A DNA stretch of 64,000 nucleotides, taken from assembly GCF_032911225.1 (NCBI RefSeq), contig NZ_CP136600.1, positions 1,116,001 through 1,180,000 on the forward strand, written 5' to 3'. Below, one piece after another: positions 29,201 through 38,341 of the stretch (within the stretch, counting starts at the first letter, position 1; every line of letters starts with the position of its first letter). The translations under genes were made by a program, and so were the position numbers. Source of the stretch: Thalassotalea fonticola (GTDB taxonomy: Bacteria; Pseudomonadota; Gammaproteobacteria; Enterobacterales; Alteromonadaceae). Below the pieces are notes generated by a model, which searched no databases, had not been told where the DNA came from, and worked only from the letters and a program-made list of their open reading frames with translations.

Positions 29201-29407
29201 GCAGTATCAAGATTGCGTCCGGTATTAATGACCGCGTTAACTTCCGCATTGGGTTTATTGCCAATGTTATTATCAAACGGCGTTGGCGCTGAAATTCAAA
29301 AGCCTTTAGCCTCTGTGATTGTTGGTGGTTTGGTTACCGCTACGTTTTTAACCTTGTTTATTTTACCTATTCTATACAGCGTATTTTCAAGGTCTAAAGC
29401 ACAGTAA
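26213..29407 (+). CDS. RND heavy-metal efflux permease (CusA/CzcA family)
   Basis: A 1064-residue proton-driven inner-membrane pump with twelve membrane helices and two large periplasmic loops. Family segments include PKLNLDAFPDVTNVQV, EAPGLASEEVEQLITFP, IAVAIGMLVDGSVVMVENMF (proton relay helix) and LVNVPLAIIGG. The relay helix lacks the DFG form of CzcA, so substrate choice between mono- and divalent metals is open. The cytoplasmic loop after helix 4 has a long Asp/His-rich insert. No outer-membrane factor gene is adjacent. Confidence 0.9.
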   Translation: MFNRIIDWAVTNRLLVVIALITLLATAIAVIPKLNLDAFPDVTNVQVTINTEAPGLASEEVEQLITFPIESVMYALPDVAQVRSISKTGLSGITVVFNEGVDIYFARQLVFEQLQSAKELIPANVGSPELGPNTSGLGQVYQYMLIAEQGSGYDNKSLRSLNDWVVKLLLMPVDGITDVLSFGGDVLQYQVNIDPSKLLSYNLTQADVIAALERNNSNVGGWYLNRGQEQLVIRGTGWLSHSEQGLQELGQVPLKTIAGTVVTVADVAKVEFGDEIRQGAVTMTERDVEGNVNSLGEVVSGIVLKRMGANTKSTIDGIIERNALINQALPEGVTFKPFYDQADLIKQAIDTVTNALLLAFVFIIIVLALFLLNLRATFLVLISIPISITIALLIMSWFGLSANLMSLGGIAVAIGMLVDGSVVMVENMFKHLTSPDAIHQQKAKDRNDQEDDPHDIAHDSNNPQGISLRLQQAGKEVARPIFFATMIILVVFTPMFTFEGVEAKLFQPMAISIMLAIISALFVALIIVPALATFMFKKSFKAPNNVLLNPLEAGYRKSLKWAIENSKIVLSIALALLLSAAFLVPKLGTEFVPELEEGTINLRVTLAPSSSLETALSVAPKLEAMLMEFPEVTYTLSRIGRPEIGGDPEPVNNIEVYIGLTPISQWTSATDRVALQELMSIKLEQFPGLLLNFSQPIATRVDELLSGVKAQLAIKLFGPDLTVLAEKGLEIESAIKDVNGARDVAIEQIVGESQLVISPNRRQLSRYGLSVDDVMRVVRDGLGGQAAGQIINGNERYDIYVRLAEEFRNKQDKISELRIQSPTGAWVRLGDVANVGIESGPPQIRRDDVQRRVVIQANVQGRDMGSVVADIRAVINNKVDLPAGYSVLIGGQFESQQRAQKRLMIVVPISLALIALLLYFSFGSIGQAALILVNVPLAIIGGVFSLYFSGQYLSVPSSVGFITLFGVAVLNGVVMVESINRRVVDGASITNAAFEGAVSRLRPVLMTALTSALGLLPMLLSNGVGAEIQKPLASVIVGGLVTATFLTLFILPILYSVFSRSKAQ

Positions 29408-29432
29408 TAAATTTAATACCAATATCAAAACA

Positions 29433-29464
29433 AAAGACGACCTGATTGAAATCAGGTCATCTTT
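29433..29464. terminator. Bidirectional terminator between the RND pump gene and ruvB
   Basis: Stem GACCTGAT/ATCAGGTC (29439-29446 with 29451-29458), extended by further A-T pairs, with A-rich and T-rich flanks on either side. It serves two convergent genes. Confidence 0.75.
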
Positions 29465-29484
29465 AATTGAGTAGAAAAACTCGA

Positions 29485-30513
29485 CTATTTATTTGTTGGT
29501 TTGTCTAAACCAAAATGTAGGTAGGCATTGTCAGTAACAATTCGTCCACGAGGTGTGCGTTGTAAAAAGCCTTGTTGAATTAAATAAGGCTCTATTACAT
29601 CTTCAATGGTTTCACGCTCTTCACCAATAGCGGCGGCAACATTATCTAAGCCTACAGGGCCACCAGAAAATTTATCAATAATGGCGAGTAATAACTTTCT
29701 ATCCATTAAATCAAAGCCTTCGGTGTCAACCTCAAGCATGTTCAATGCTTTAGATGCTGTTTCCTGCCCTACTTCACCTGTCGTTTTTACTTCAGCATAA
29801 TCTCGTACCCGGCGTAACAATCGATTGGCAATACGCGGTGTTCCACGCGAACGTTTTGCAATTTCAAATGCACCTTCTTCATTTAAATCGACATTTAAAA
29901 AGTGCGCAGACCGGCTGACAATATCTTTTAAATCAGCAACTTTATAAAATTCTAAACGCTGAACAATGCCGAAACGATCACGCAGCGGTGACGTTAAAGA
30001 GCCAGCTCTTGTTGTTGCGCCAATAAGAGTAAAAGGCGGTAAATCCAGTTTAATTGAACGAGCAGCAGGCCCTTCACCTATCATAATATCTAATTGATAA
30101 TCTTCCATTGCTGGGTACAAAATCTCTTCTACCACAGGGCTTAATCGATGAATTTCATCAATAAATAATACATCGTTTTCTTCAAGGTTGGTCAATAGTG
30201 CGGCCAAGTCACCGGCCTTTTCCAAGACTGGACCTGAGGTGGTGCGAATATTCACGTCCATTTCGTTGGCGACAATGTTTGCAAGCGTTGTTTTACCTAA
30301 ACCGGGAGGGCCAAATATAAGCAAATGATCAAGGGGTTCACCGCGATTTTTAGCCGCTTGAATGAAGATTTCCATTTGCTCTTTTACATGATCTTGACCG
30401 GTATAATCGGCAAGCATTTTAGGGCGAATAGCCCTGTCTATGGTTTCTTCTTCACGATTTGCCGTTGGCTCTATTATGCGCTCTGGTTGTATTAGCCTGT
30501 CTGCTTCAATCAT
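29485..30513 (-). CDS. ruvB: Holliday junction branch migration helicase RuvB
   Basis: A 342-residue AAA+ motor driving Holliday-junction branch migration with RuvA. Walker A is GPPGLGKT at about residues 70-77, Walker [10 protein letters not shown], sensor-1 GATTRAGSL and the arginine-finger region PLRDRFGI. The C-terminal winged helix ends near [14 protein letters not shown]. Full family length. It lies 30 nt after ruvA. Confidence 0.97.
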   Translation of the reverse strand: MIEADRLIQPERIIEPTANREEETIDRAIRPKMLADYTGQDHVKEQMEIFIQAAKNRGEPLDHLLIFGPPGLGKTTLANIVANEMDVNIRTTSGPVLEKAGDLAALLTNLEENDVLFIDEIHRLSPVVEEILYPAMEDYQLDIMIGEGPAARSIKLDLPPFTLIGATTRAGSLTSPLRDRFGIVQRLEFYKVADLKDIVSRSAHFLNVDLNEEGAFEIAKRSRGTPRIANRLLRRVRDYAEVKTTGEVGQETASKALNMLEVDTEGFDLMDRKLLLAIIDKFSGGPVGLDNVAAAIGEERETIEDVIEPYLIQQGFLQRTPRGRIVTDNAYLHFGLDKPTNK

Positions 30514-30543
30514 AGTGTTTACTTATTTATTTGTTGTTTAATT

Positions 30544-31170
30544 TTATAGCATTGATTTAAGAGCATCACGGATCAACTCTTCTGAACTCATATCGTCAGC
30601 AAAAATTGCTTTAACCGCCTTATCTGCTTGTACAGGCTTATAACCAAGAGATACCAAGGCGGTAATTGCATCATCCTTATTAGAAGCCGCTGTTACCAAA
30701 GAGCTATCAGCTGAAATTAAGTCTATTGGCATATTATCTGTTGCTGGTGTAGCGATATCATTACCCCAGTCTTTTAACTTATCACGCATTTCAATGAGTA
30801 ATCGCTCTGCAGTTTTCTTACCAACACCTGGAATTTTAACTATTGTGGCAACATCATCAAGAGTTACACAATGCACGAATTGCCCGGCTGACATATTTGA
30901 TAAAATCGCGAGAGCTAATTTAGGACCGACACCGTTTACTTTAATCAACAAACGAAACAGCTTACGTTCAGTTTGATTGGCAAAACCATACAGTAATTGT
31001 GCATCTTCACGCACTACAAAATGGGTATAGATCACCGCTTCTTGCTCAAGCTTGGGCAGATGGTAAAAGCTTGTCATGGGCAAGGTAACTTCATAACCTA
31101 CGCCATTACATTCAAGTAATATTTCAGGTGCTTGCTTTTCAATTAAAATGCCGCGTAAACGTCCTATCAC
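30544..31170 (-). CDS. ruvA: Holliday junction DNA helicase subunit RuvA
   Basis: A 208-residue junction-binding protein. N-terminal OB fold ([12 protein letters not shown]), two helix-hairpin-helix motifs ([36 protein letters not shown]) and a C-terminal RuvB-binding domain with [17 protein letters not shown]. It precedes ruvB in the operon. Confidence 0.97.
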   Translation of the reverse strand: MIGRLRGILIEKQAPEILLECNGVGYEVTLPMTSFYHLPKLEQEAVIYTHFVVREDAQLLYGFANQTERKLFRLLIKVNGVGPKLALAILSNMSAGQFVHCVTLDDVATIVKIPGVGKKTAERLLIEMRDKLKDWGNDIATPATDNMPIDLISADSSLVTAASNKDDAITALVSLGYKPVQADKAVKAIFADDMSSEELIRDALKSML

Positions 31171-31249
31171 CGCTATTTCCTATTATTGTTGGTGCGATTT
31201 AATATGCAAACAATACCACTGTATAAATATATAGTAAACAAAAATAATT

Positions 31250-31320
31250 AGGGTCAGATCTAAATAAGATCCCGAATCGTATTCGGGACAACGCTAGTGC
31301 GTCGATTAATGATTCTGCCC
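31250..31320. repeat. Palindromic repeat between ruvC and ruvA
   Basis: TCCCGAAT-CGT-ATTCGGGA (31271-31289) is a perfect 8-bp hairpin of the same CCCG/CGGG family as at 8380-8456. It lies in the ruvC-ruvA spacer next to a GGGTCAGATC element. It may reduce read-through from ruvC into ruvA. Confidence 0.55.
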
Positions 31321-31327
31321 CTGATAC

Positions 31328-31855
31328 TTATCTAAGGCGGCCACGTACGGTTTTAGTTGCTCGGCCAGACATTTTTATCAATGATTCATAACTGTGCGCA
31401 TGGCAAATTGCTACCGCGAGTGCATCAGCAGCATCTTCTTGCGGTGTTGCCGGTAGTTTTAAAAATGATTTCACCATATGCTGTACTTGTGATTTATCAG
31501 CCGCCCCCGTGCCAACAACGGCTTGTTTTATTTGCCTTGCCGAATATTCAGATACTTCAATACCGTTGTTGGTAGCAGCAACTATTGCCGCGCCTCGAGC
31601 TTGGCCTAGCTTAAGCGCTCCACCGGGGTTTAAGCCCATAAATATTTGCTCAACAGCAACCATGTCGGGTTTAAATTGCAAGATCAGTTCAGATACACCG
31701 GCAAAGATGATTTGCAGTCGTTCAGGATGGTTATCGCCGGCAGACAAGGTTTTAATGCAACCGCTGCCTAGGTAGGTAAATTTTCGTCCCTGCTTTTCAA
31801 TAACGCCATAACCGGTTAGCCGTGAACCTGGGTCGATTCCTAAAATTATGCTCAT
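31328..31855 (-). CDS. ruvC: Crossover junction endodeoxyribonuclease RuvC
   Basis: A 175-residue RNase H-fold resolvase that cuts Holliday junctions. Acidic catalytic residues are in [23 protein letters not shown] and [14 protein letters not shown]. Length is standard. It lies upstream of ruvA-ruvB on the same strand, separated by a 157-nt spacer with a palindromic repeat. Confidence 0.97.
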   Translation of the reverse strand: MSIILGIDPGSRLTGYGVIEKQGRKFTYLGSGCIKTLSAGDNHPERLQIIFAGVSELILQFKPDMVAVEQIFMGLNPGGALKLGQARGAAIVAATNNGIEVSEYSARQIKQAVVGTGAADKSQVQHMVKSFLKLPATPQEDAADALAVAICHAHSYESLIKMSGRATKTVRGRLR

Positions 31856-32119
31856 TAAAATTTTTATACTTATAAATATTTTGCTATTAAGATGACACAG
31901 AAAAACAGGAAATAAAAGTAGCTTACATTTCGACTCTTTATATACTCCCTAACAGCGGCGACATCACAACCATATGGATACTCGAACAAGCAGGGTATGA
32001 CGTAATTAAACACCGTCATTGCCGCGGATGCGGTAATCCATGCTTTTCGTTTCTCGTTTCTAAAAAACATAACCCTCAAAAGGCTCCATGCCTGTCGGGT
32101 ATAAGTACATCAATGTACA
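31856..32119. other. ruvC-aspS intergenic region with repeat remnants
   Basis: No convincing gene. A palindromic TTGCCGC-GGAT-GCGGTAA element (about 32019-32036) belongs to the CGTCATTG..AATCCATG type of intergenic repeats. TGCTTTTCGTTTCTCGTTTCT at 32041-32061 also occurs, with one difference, at 15807-15827. A 69-codon frame across it looks spurious. Confidence 0.5.
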
Positions 32120-32155
32120 AAAAAGCCTTGTTTGATCACTCAAACAAGGCTTTTT
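32120..32155 (-). terminator. Terminator of aspS
   Basis: A 16-bp perfect stem (32120-32135 with 32140-32155) with a 4-nt loop and A/T-rich outer pairs giving a T-run on the minus strand. It begins 16 nt after the aspS stop codon. Confidence 0.85.
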
Positions 32156-32171
32156 GACAACACATTAAACA

Positions 32172-33953
32172 CTACTCAGCGTCAGCTTCTTCTGGCTCTT
32201 GTGGAATGGCTTGTATACCAAGTTCTACAAGTTGAGCCGGATTTGCTTTACTTGGTGCATTCGTTAATGGGCATGCCGCCGTTGTTGTTTTCGGGAATGC
32301 CATAACGTCACGAATTGATGTAGCGCCAGTCATTAACATTACGATACGGTCTAAACCAAAGGCTAAGCCTGCATGTGGCGGTGTACCGTAGCGCAGCGCT
32401 TCTAATAAGAAACCAAATTTCTCTTGTGCTTCTTCATCGCTGATCCCCAAAATTCTAAATACTGCCGCTTGCATATCTTCATTATGAATACGAACAGAAC
32501 CACCACCTAACTCACAGCCGTTTAACACCATATCGTAAGCATTCGATAATGCACCAATTGGATTAGCTTCAAGTTCTTCAGCCGTTACTTTTGTTGGTGC
32601 AGTAAATGGGTGATGCAAGGCGTGTAAGCCGCCATTAATTTCTTCAAACATTGGGAAATCAACAACCCAAAGAGGTTTCCACTCATCTGAAACCATACCT
32701 AAATCTTCACCAAGTTTAAGACGAAGTGCGCCTAATGATTCTGTAACCACATTATATGTGTCAGCGCCGAAGAAAATAATATCGCCGGTCGCTGCATTAA
32801 CTCGTGTTAATAACGCCGTTACTTCTTCATCTGATAAGAACTTCAAGATTGGTGATTGTAATCCGTCACGACCTGCATCCACGTCGTTTACTTTTAACCA
32901 CGGCATACCTTTAGCGCCGTAAATACCAACGTACTTGGTGTAATTATCAAGCTTTTTGCGTGAAAGTTCTGCTGCCGCGCCAGGTACTTTAATTACCGAT
33001 ACACGACCTTTTGGATCATTAGCAGGACCTGAGAAAACTTTAAATTCAACGTCTTTTAAAATATCAGCAACATCTACGATTTCAAGCGGGTTACGCAAAT
33101 CTGGCTTATCTGAGCCGTAACGAGTCATTGCCTCTGCGTAAGTCATGTGCGGAAATTCACCCAAATCTACATTTAGCAGACTTTCGAATAATTCACGGAT
33201 CATTTTCTCAGCAACAGCCATCACTTGCTCAGCAGACATGAAAGACGTTTCAATATCTATTTGAGTAAATTCAGGTTGACGGTCAGCACGTAAATCTTCA
33301 TCACGGAAACATTTTACGATTTGGTAGTAACGTTCCATACCTGACATCATCAGCAATTGTTTAAATAATTGTGGTGATTGTGGTAAAGCAAAGAAGTTGC
33401 CCTTTTGCGTACGTGAAGGTACTAAATAATCGCGCGCTCCTTCAGGCGTTGCAGCCGTAAGGATTGGTGTTTCAATATCCATGAACGCTTGGGCTTCTAA
33501 TGAAGCGCGAACTTGTGATGTTACTTTTGCACGAAAACGTAAACGTTCAGTCATCTCAGGACGACGTAAATCTAAATAACGATACTTAAGTCGGTTTTCT
33601 TCACTATTTTCTTGGTTGGAATCAAGCGGTAACGGTGCAGATTTATTTAAAATATTAAGCTCTAAACCTAAAACTTCAATTGCCCCCGTTGCCATAGTTT
33701 TATTCACTTGTGATTCAGGACGAGCGCGAACCTTACCTTTAATTTGTACACAAAATTCATTTCTCAAAGTATTTGCTGTCGCTAACACGTCTTGTAAATC
33801 AGGATCAAAAACAACTTGTACTAAACCTTCACGGTCGCGTAAATCAACAAAGATCACCGCACCCAAGTCACGACGACGGTTAACCCAACCACAAAGTGTT
33901 ACTTCTTGACCTACGTGAGATTCGTTAACCTCACCACAAAATAAGCTACGCAT
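32172..33953 (-). CDS. aspS: Aspartyl-tRNA synthetase
   Basis: A 593-residue bacterial-type class II synthetase charging tRNA-Asp. N-terminal anticodon-binding OB fold ([20 protein letters not shown]), class II motif 2 [18 protein letters not shown], the bacterial GAD insertion domain (about residues 285-420) and motif 3 [13 protein letters not shown]. Full length. Its own terminator follows. Confidence 0.97.
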   Translation of the reverse strand: MRSLFCGEVNESHVGQEVTLCGWVNRRRDLGAVIFVDLRDREGLVQVVFDPDLQDVLATANTLRNEFCVQIKGKVRARPESQVNKTMATGAIEVLGLELNILNKSAPLPLDSNQENSEENRLKYRYLDLRRPEMTERLRFRAKVTSQVRASLEAQAFMDIETPILTAATPEGARDYLVPSRTQKGNFFALPQSPQLFKQLLMMSGMERYYQIVKCFRDEDLRADRQPEFTQIDIETSFMSAEQVMAVAEKMIRELFESLLNVDLGEFPHMTYAEAMTRYGSDKPDLRNPLEIVDVADILKDVEFKVFSGPANDPKGRVSVIKVPGAAAELSRKKLDNYTKYVGIYGAKGMPWLKVNDVDAGRDGLQSPILKFLSDEEVTALLTRVNAATGDIIFFGADTYNVVTESLGALRLKLGEDLGMVSDEWKPLWVVDFPMFEEINGGLHALHHPFTAPTKVTAEELEANPIGALSNAYDMVLNGCELGGGSVRIHNEDMQAAVFRILGISDEEAQEKFGFLLEALRYGTPPHAGLAFGLDRIVMLMTGATSIRDVMAFPKTTTAACPLTNAPSKANPAQLVELGIQAIPQEPEEADAE

Positions 33954-34244
33954 TATTGATAATTCCTGAATATAATTTTGCTATGCATCTTAGTAAGAGT
34001 TTTTCTAGTTATAAATATCACTAAATCAACTATGGTTTGCGCTGTTTCTATCAGTGATAAAAATCATTTTTGCAGCAAACAAGATGCCTAAATTTAAAAG
34101 CGGTTATTATAAAGCAATCAACACCAATGTCACCTGAATTAGAGTCTTTAACCGTAACTTTTAGTAAAAAACAAATGACATTAATTTTTATAACGCGAAC
34201 TTTTAGGATAAAATGTTTATACGCTTTTTAAAATCTGTATATTC

Positions 34245-34979
34245 ATGAGTTCTAAAGAAAAAGATTTAATTTATTCATCACCAAAAACACGCGTTGAAGA
34301 TTTCCGCTTTGACGCCCAAGTGGTCGAAGTATTTCCTGACATGATCAAGCGTTCTGTACCGGGTTACAGCACGATTATTGAAACAATTGGTCAACTAAGT
34401 GCTCGTTATGCGCAAGATGACACTAACATTTACGATCTGGGTTGCTCTCTGGGCGCAGCAAGTTTAGCAATGCGACAGAATATTATTGCCGATAATTGCA
34501 AAATTATATCTATTGATAACTCAAAAGAAATGGTTGAACGTTGTCAAATTCACGTCAACGCTTTTAAAGCAAAAACACCTTGTATGGTAAAACAAGGTGA
34601 CATTTTAGCTGAAGACATGCACAACGCTTCCGTTATTGTGTTGAACTTTACTCTACAGTTTATTGCGCCACAACATCGACAAACGTTGTTAAACAATATC
34701 GCCAAAGCTCTAGTGCCAGGTGGTATTTTAGTGTTATCTGAAAAGATTTATGATGAAGATCCGGTGTGTATGGATTTGTTAAATGATTTGCATCACAATT
34801 TTAAACGAGCCAATGGCTACAGCGATTTAGAAATAGCGCAAAAGCGGGCCGCCATCGAAAATGTAATGAAGCCCGATCATTTAAATACTCATTTACAACA
34901 CTTGCACGAAGCTGGCTTTAGTCATGCCACGCCATGGTTTCAATGTTTCAACTTTTTCTCTTTAATCGCGATCAAATAG
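34245..34979 (+). CDS. cmoA: Carboxy-SAM synthase CmoA
   Basis: A 244-residue methyltransferase-fold enzyme that makes carboxy-SAM from SAM and prephenate. SAM-binding motif [16 protein letters not shown] at about residues 62-77, [15 protein letters not shown] before it, and [11 protein letters not shown] as motif for the family. It supplies the substrate for CmoB, encoded 16 nt downstream, for wobble-uridine (cmo5U34) tRNA modification. Confidence 0.95.
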   Translation: MSSKEKDLIYSSPKTRVEDFRFDAQVVEVFPDMIKRSVPGYSTIIETIGQLSARYAQDDTNIYDLGCSLGAASLAMRQNIIADNCKIISIDNSKEMVERCQIHVNAFKAKTPCMVKQGDILAEDMHNASVIVLNFTLQFIAPQHRQTLLNNIAKALVPGGILVLSEKIYDEDPVCMDLLNDLHHNFKRANGYSDLEIAQKRAAIENVMKPDHLNTHLQHLHEAGFSHATPWFQCFNFFSLIAIK

Positions 34980-34995
34980 TGATATCAACAAATCT

Positions 34996-35961
34996 ATGAA
35001 AGAATTCAACAAATTTTATCAACAAATAGCCGGTAACCGCTTAGCCCATTGGTTAACATGTTTACCCGAGCAACTTAGTACTTGGCAAAAAAATGACTTA
35101 CATGGTGAGTTTGCCAAGTGGCAAAAAACTATTGATGCCCTACCAAATACAAAACCAAGCGCTATTGAATTAAAAAACAGCGTTACTGTTGGTTCAGCAG
35201 ATGATATCAGTGAAGGTGAACAAAAGCGCATTAGTAATTTATTGATGAATTTTAAACCTTGGCGGAAAGGCCCGTATCATATTCATGGTGTACATATAGA
35301 TACCGAATGGCGCAGTGATTTTAAATGGGATCGTTTAAAGCCACATATCAGTGATTTAAAAGACCGTTATGTATTAGATATTGGTTGTGGCAGTGGCTAT
35401 CACTTATGGCGTATGCGCGGTGATGGCGCAAAGTTCGTTGTTGGCGTTGACCCTACGCAATTATTCATGATGCAGTTTTTAGCGATGCAACATTTTATCA
35501 AAGATGACGCTGTTAATCTTTTACCTTTAGGTGTCGAACACCTACCAAAGTTAAAGGCGTTTGATACGGTGTTTGCTATGGGCGTGCTTTATCATCGTAA
35601 ATCACCAATCGATTTTTTACAGCAACTCAAAGCGCAATTAGCCCCAGGCGGCGAATTAGTGTTAGAAACCTTAGTTATTGAAGGCGATAAACATACGGTG
35701 CTAGTACCTGGTGATCGTTACGCAAAAATGCGAAATGTTTGGTTTTTACCAAGTTGTGATGCATTAGTTTTTTGGATGCAACGTTTAGGTTTTAAAAATG
35801 TACGCGTGGTAAATACCGACAAAACCGCCTTTGAAGAGCAGCGCCAAACGCCTTGGATGGAAACAGAGTCGTTAGAAGACTTCTTAGACCCGAACGATCC
35901 ATCCAAAACCATCGAAGGTCACCCTGCACCATTGCGTGCCATTATTGTAGCCAACATTTAA
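34996..35961 (+). CDS. cmoB: tRNA U34 carboxymethyltransferase CmoB
   Basis: A 321-residue enzyme transferring the carboxymethyl group of carboxy-SAM to 5-hydroxyuridine at tRNA position 34. Family segments: [23 protein letters not shown] loop [15 protein letters not shown] and [19 protein letters not shown]. Length standard. It forms an operon with cmoA; a LysR gene follows 29 nt later. Confidence 0.95.
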   Translation: MKEFNKFYQQIAGNRLAHWLTCLPEQLSTWQKNDLHGEFAKWQKTIDALPNTKPSAIELKNSVTVGSADDISEGEQKRISNLLMNFKPWRKGPYHIHGVHIDTEWRSDFKWDRLKPHISDLKDRYVLDIGCGSGYHLWRMRGDGAKFVVGVDPTQLFMMQFLAMQHFIKDDAVNLLPLGVEHLPKLKAFDTVFAMGVLYHRKSPIDFLQQLKAQLAPGGELVLETLVIEGDKHTVLVPGDRYAKMRNVWFLPSCDALVFWMQRLGFKNVRVVNTDKTAFEEQRQTPWMETESLEDFLDPNDPSKTIEGHPAPLRAIIVANI

Positions 35962-35990
35962 TCGACTAAGTATAAGCAAAAGAGTTTACT

Positions 35991-36890
35991 ATGGAAAAAG
36001 TATTTCGCGCAAAAACCACCATAGAACAATGGCGAATTTTTCATGCTGTGGTTGAACATGGCAGCTATGCAAAAGCCAGTGACGCACTGAATAAAAGCCA
36101 GTCTTCGTTAAACCATGCGGTTGCCAAATTGCAATCACAGCTTGGTTTAGCACTATTAGAAGTTGAAGGCAGGCAGACTAAAATTACCGAAGCAGGTACA
36201 GCCATGCTGCGCCGCTCAAAAAAATTGTTGGAAGATATCCAATCAATTGAAGATTTTGCCGATACCTTAAATGGCGGTTGGGAAGCAGAAATAACCATCG
36301 CCTGTGAAGTGTTGTATCCAAAACATCGTTTACTAAAAGCCTTACAACAATATTGGCCACAAAGTCATGGTAGTCGATTAAAAATTACCGACGAAGTGAT
36401 CTCCGGCTCGACCGAAGCAATTAAAAACAAAAGCGCTGACATTGTTTTAAGCCCAAGTACATCTGAAGGCTTTCGTGGTAATCACTTGTGCAGCACAAAG
36501 CTTATTCCTGTTTGTCATCGCAGTCATGAAATTCATCAGCAAGAGTCGATAAGCAGTGAAGAACTAGCCAGACACTTGCAAGTTGTGATCAGCGATACAG
36601 GTAAAGCAAAACCCGACAAAGGCTGGTTAAAATCTGAAAAACGTTGGACAGTTTCAAGTTTTTTTGAGGCAAGTACCATATTAAAACAAGGCATTGGTTT
36701 TTGCTGGCTTCCCTGTCATCTAATTGAAAGTGAAATGAATGATGGCAGCCTTAAAGCGATAAACCTCGAAGGCTCGGCACAAATTGTAATTCCTGTAACC
36801 TTAGTTATCCCAGACAGAGAAAATGCCGGACCTGGGGTACTATTGCTTGAAAAAATTATCCTTGCTGAGCATAAATCCGATCGTGAGTGA
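35991..36890 (+). CDS. LysR-family transcriptional regulator
   Basis: A 299-residue regulator. N-terminal winged helix-turn-helix (WRIFHAVVEHGSYAKASDAL, then KSQSSLNHAVAKLQSQLG) and a C-terminal effector domain (about residues 95-290). It is on the same strand 29 nt after cmoB, so may be co-transcribed with the tRNA-modification genes, though a functional link is not evident. A weak terminator follows. Confidence 0.88.
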   Translation: MEKVFRAKTTIEQWRIFHAVVEHGSYAKASDALNKSQSSLNHAVAKLQSQLGLALLEVEGRQTKITEAGTAMLRRSKKLLEDIQSIEDFADTLNGGWEAEITIACEVLYPKHRLLKALQQYWPQSHGSRLKITDEVISGSTEAIKNKSADIVLSPSTSEGFRGNHLCSTKLIPVCHRSHEIHQQESISSEELARHLQVVISDTGKAKPDKGWLKSEKRWTVSSFFEASTILKQGIGFCWLPCHLIESEMNDGSLKAINLEGSAQIVIPVTLVIPDRENAGPGVLLLEKIILAEHKSDRE

Positions 36891-36909
36891 ACGTTTTAGT
36901 TAATAAATA

Positions 36910-36927
36910 AAAGGGACTGGCCCCTTT
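36910..36927 (+). terminator. Weak terminator after the LysR gene
   Basis: AAAGGG-6 nt-CCCTTT followed by AATTTTG, 20 nt past the stop codon. Confidence 0.5.
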
Positions 36928-36994
36928 AATTTTGTTGATATTTATTTTGAATTCAGTATGTTAAACCTATACAGGGTAATATAGTGAATGTTTC

Positions 36995-38338
36995 ATGAAC
37001 GAGAACTGGCTGCAAAGACGATTATCAAACGGCTCTTCACGACAACAAGATCATCGCTCACCGTTTCAACGAGACCGAGCTAGAATTTTACACTCTGCCG
37101 CATTTAGACGTTTGCAGGCCAAAACTCAAGTTATGGGGATTGGCCAAAGTGACTTTTACCGTACACGTTTAACCCATTCTTTAGAAGCTGCACAAATTGG
37201 TTCTGGCATAACCGCTCAGCTTCGTTCAAAATTTCCGGAGCAATGCAGTCTATTGTTACCGAATGAAGATTCATTAATTGAAGCTATTTGTCTTGCTCAT
37301 GATATTGGCCACCCGCCTTTTGGCCATGGTGGCGAAGTGGCATTAAATTATATGATGCATAATTTTGGTGGCTTTGAAGGTAATGGTCAAACCTTTCGTA
37401 TCGTCACTAAGTTAGAGCCGTATACCGAACATTTTGGCATGAACCTAAGTAGAAGAACCTTATTAGGCTTATTAAAGTATCCACAAATTATCGATAAGCT
37501 GGCCAATCATCAAATTCCAGCTACCCCGGTAAACTTTAGACAATTAAAAGCAAGCGACTGGCATCCACCTAAAGGTTTGTATATTGATGACATTGAACTG
37601 CTCAACTGGGTTTTAGAACCATTATCTGAAGATGATAAAGCACAATTTCAAAAGATAAGTGTTAATGCCAGTAAACACCATAAAACCCAATTTAAATCGT
37701 TTGATTGCTCAATTATGGAGCTTGCTGATGATATTGCTTACGGTATTCACGATATGGAAGATGCCATCGTTACTGGTGTGGTTAATAAAGACAGTTTTGT
37801 TGAACATGTAATAAAACCGTTAGAACAGTTAAATGATTCTTGGTTAAACCAAATCGCCAGTGAATTGGCCGACAAGCTGTTCTCCAAACAACATCATAAG
37901 CAAAAAGACGGCATTGGCTCATTAGTTAATTATTTAATTACCGCAATTGAGCTTATCGATTTAAACAAGGTTAAAGGCACAAGTTTTGTTGAGCCTTTAC
38001 TTCGATACAATGCCGCCCTACCCGAAACAGAAGCTGCAGCTTTAGCCGTATTTAAAGATTATGTTTACCAATTTGTGATCAAACAAACCAATATTCAGCG
38101 TATGGAATATAAAGGTCAGCAAATCGTCATGGAATTATTTGAAGCTTTTGCCAGCGATCCACAAAGGCTGCTACCCGATGCCACCTGCCAACGTTGGTTA
38201 GATGCCTGTGAAAACAGCCAAAACCCACAACGGGTTATTGCCGATTATTTGTCGGGTATGACTGATGAATTTGCCACTAAGATTTATAACAGCATGTTTT
38301 TAGCTAGTGGTATCAATGTTAATGAAGATAATTACTAA
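36995..38338 (+). CDS. dgt: dGTPase-type HD phosphohydrolase
   Basis: A 447-residue enzyme of the deoxynucleotide triphosphate triphosphohydrolase family, which splits dNTP to the nucleoside and triphosphate. RTRLTHSLEAAQIG and the HD motif CLAHDIGHPPFGHGG bind the metals; ELADDIAYGIHDMEDAI is the C-terminal metal-site helix. It is shorter than E. coli Dgt (about 505 residues) and resembles the form in Shewanella/Vibrio-type bacteria, related to which are dGTPases shown to restrict phage by depleting dGTP. Its role here is inferred only. The patatin gene converges 3 nt away. Confidence 0.88.
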   Translation: MNENWLQRRLSNGSSRQQDHRSPFQRDRARILHSAAFRRLQAKTQVMGIGQSDFYRTRLTHSLEAAQIGSGITAQLRSKFPEQCSLLLPNEDSLIEAICLAHDIGHPPFGHGGEVALNYMMHNFGGFEGNGQTFRIVTKLEPYTEHFGMNLSRRTLLGLLKYPQIIDKLANHQIPATPVNFRQLKASDWHPPKGLYIDDIELLNWVLEPLSEDDKAQFQKISVNASKHHKTQFKSFDCSIMELADDIAYGIHDMEDAIVTGVVNKDSFVEHVIKPLEQLNDSWLNQIASELADKLFSKQHHKQKDGIGSLVNYLITAIELIDLNKVKGTSFVEPLLRYNAALPETEAAALAVFKDYVYQFVIKQTNIQRMEYKGQQIVMELFEAFASDPQRLLPDATCQRWLDACENSQNPQRVIADYLSGMTDEFATKIYNSMFLASGINVNEDNY

Positions 38339-38341
38339 TAT

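Noticed and set aside
31870..32079. 69-codon minus-strand frame between ruvC and aspS
   Set aside because: It runs through dispersed repeat sequence and has no start signal.
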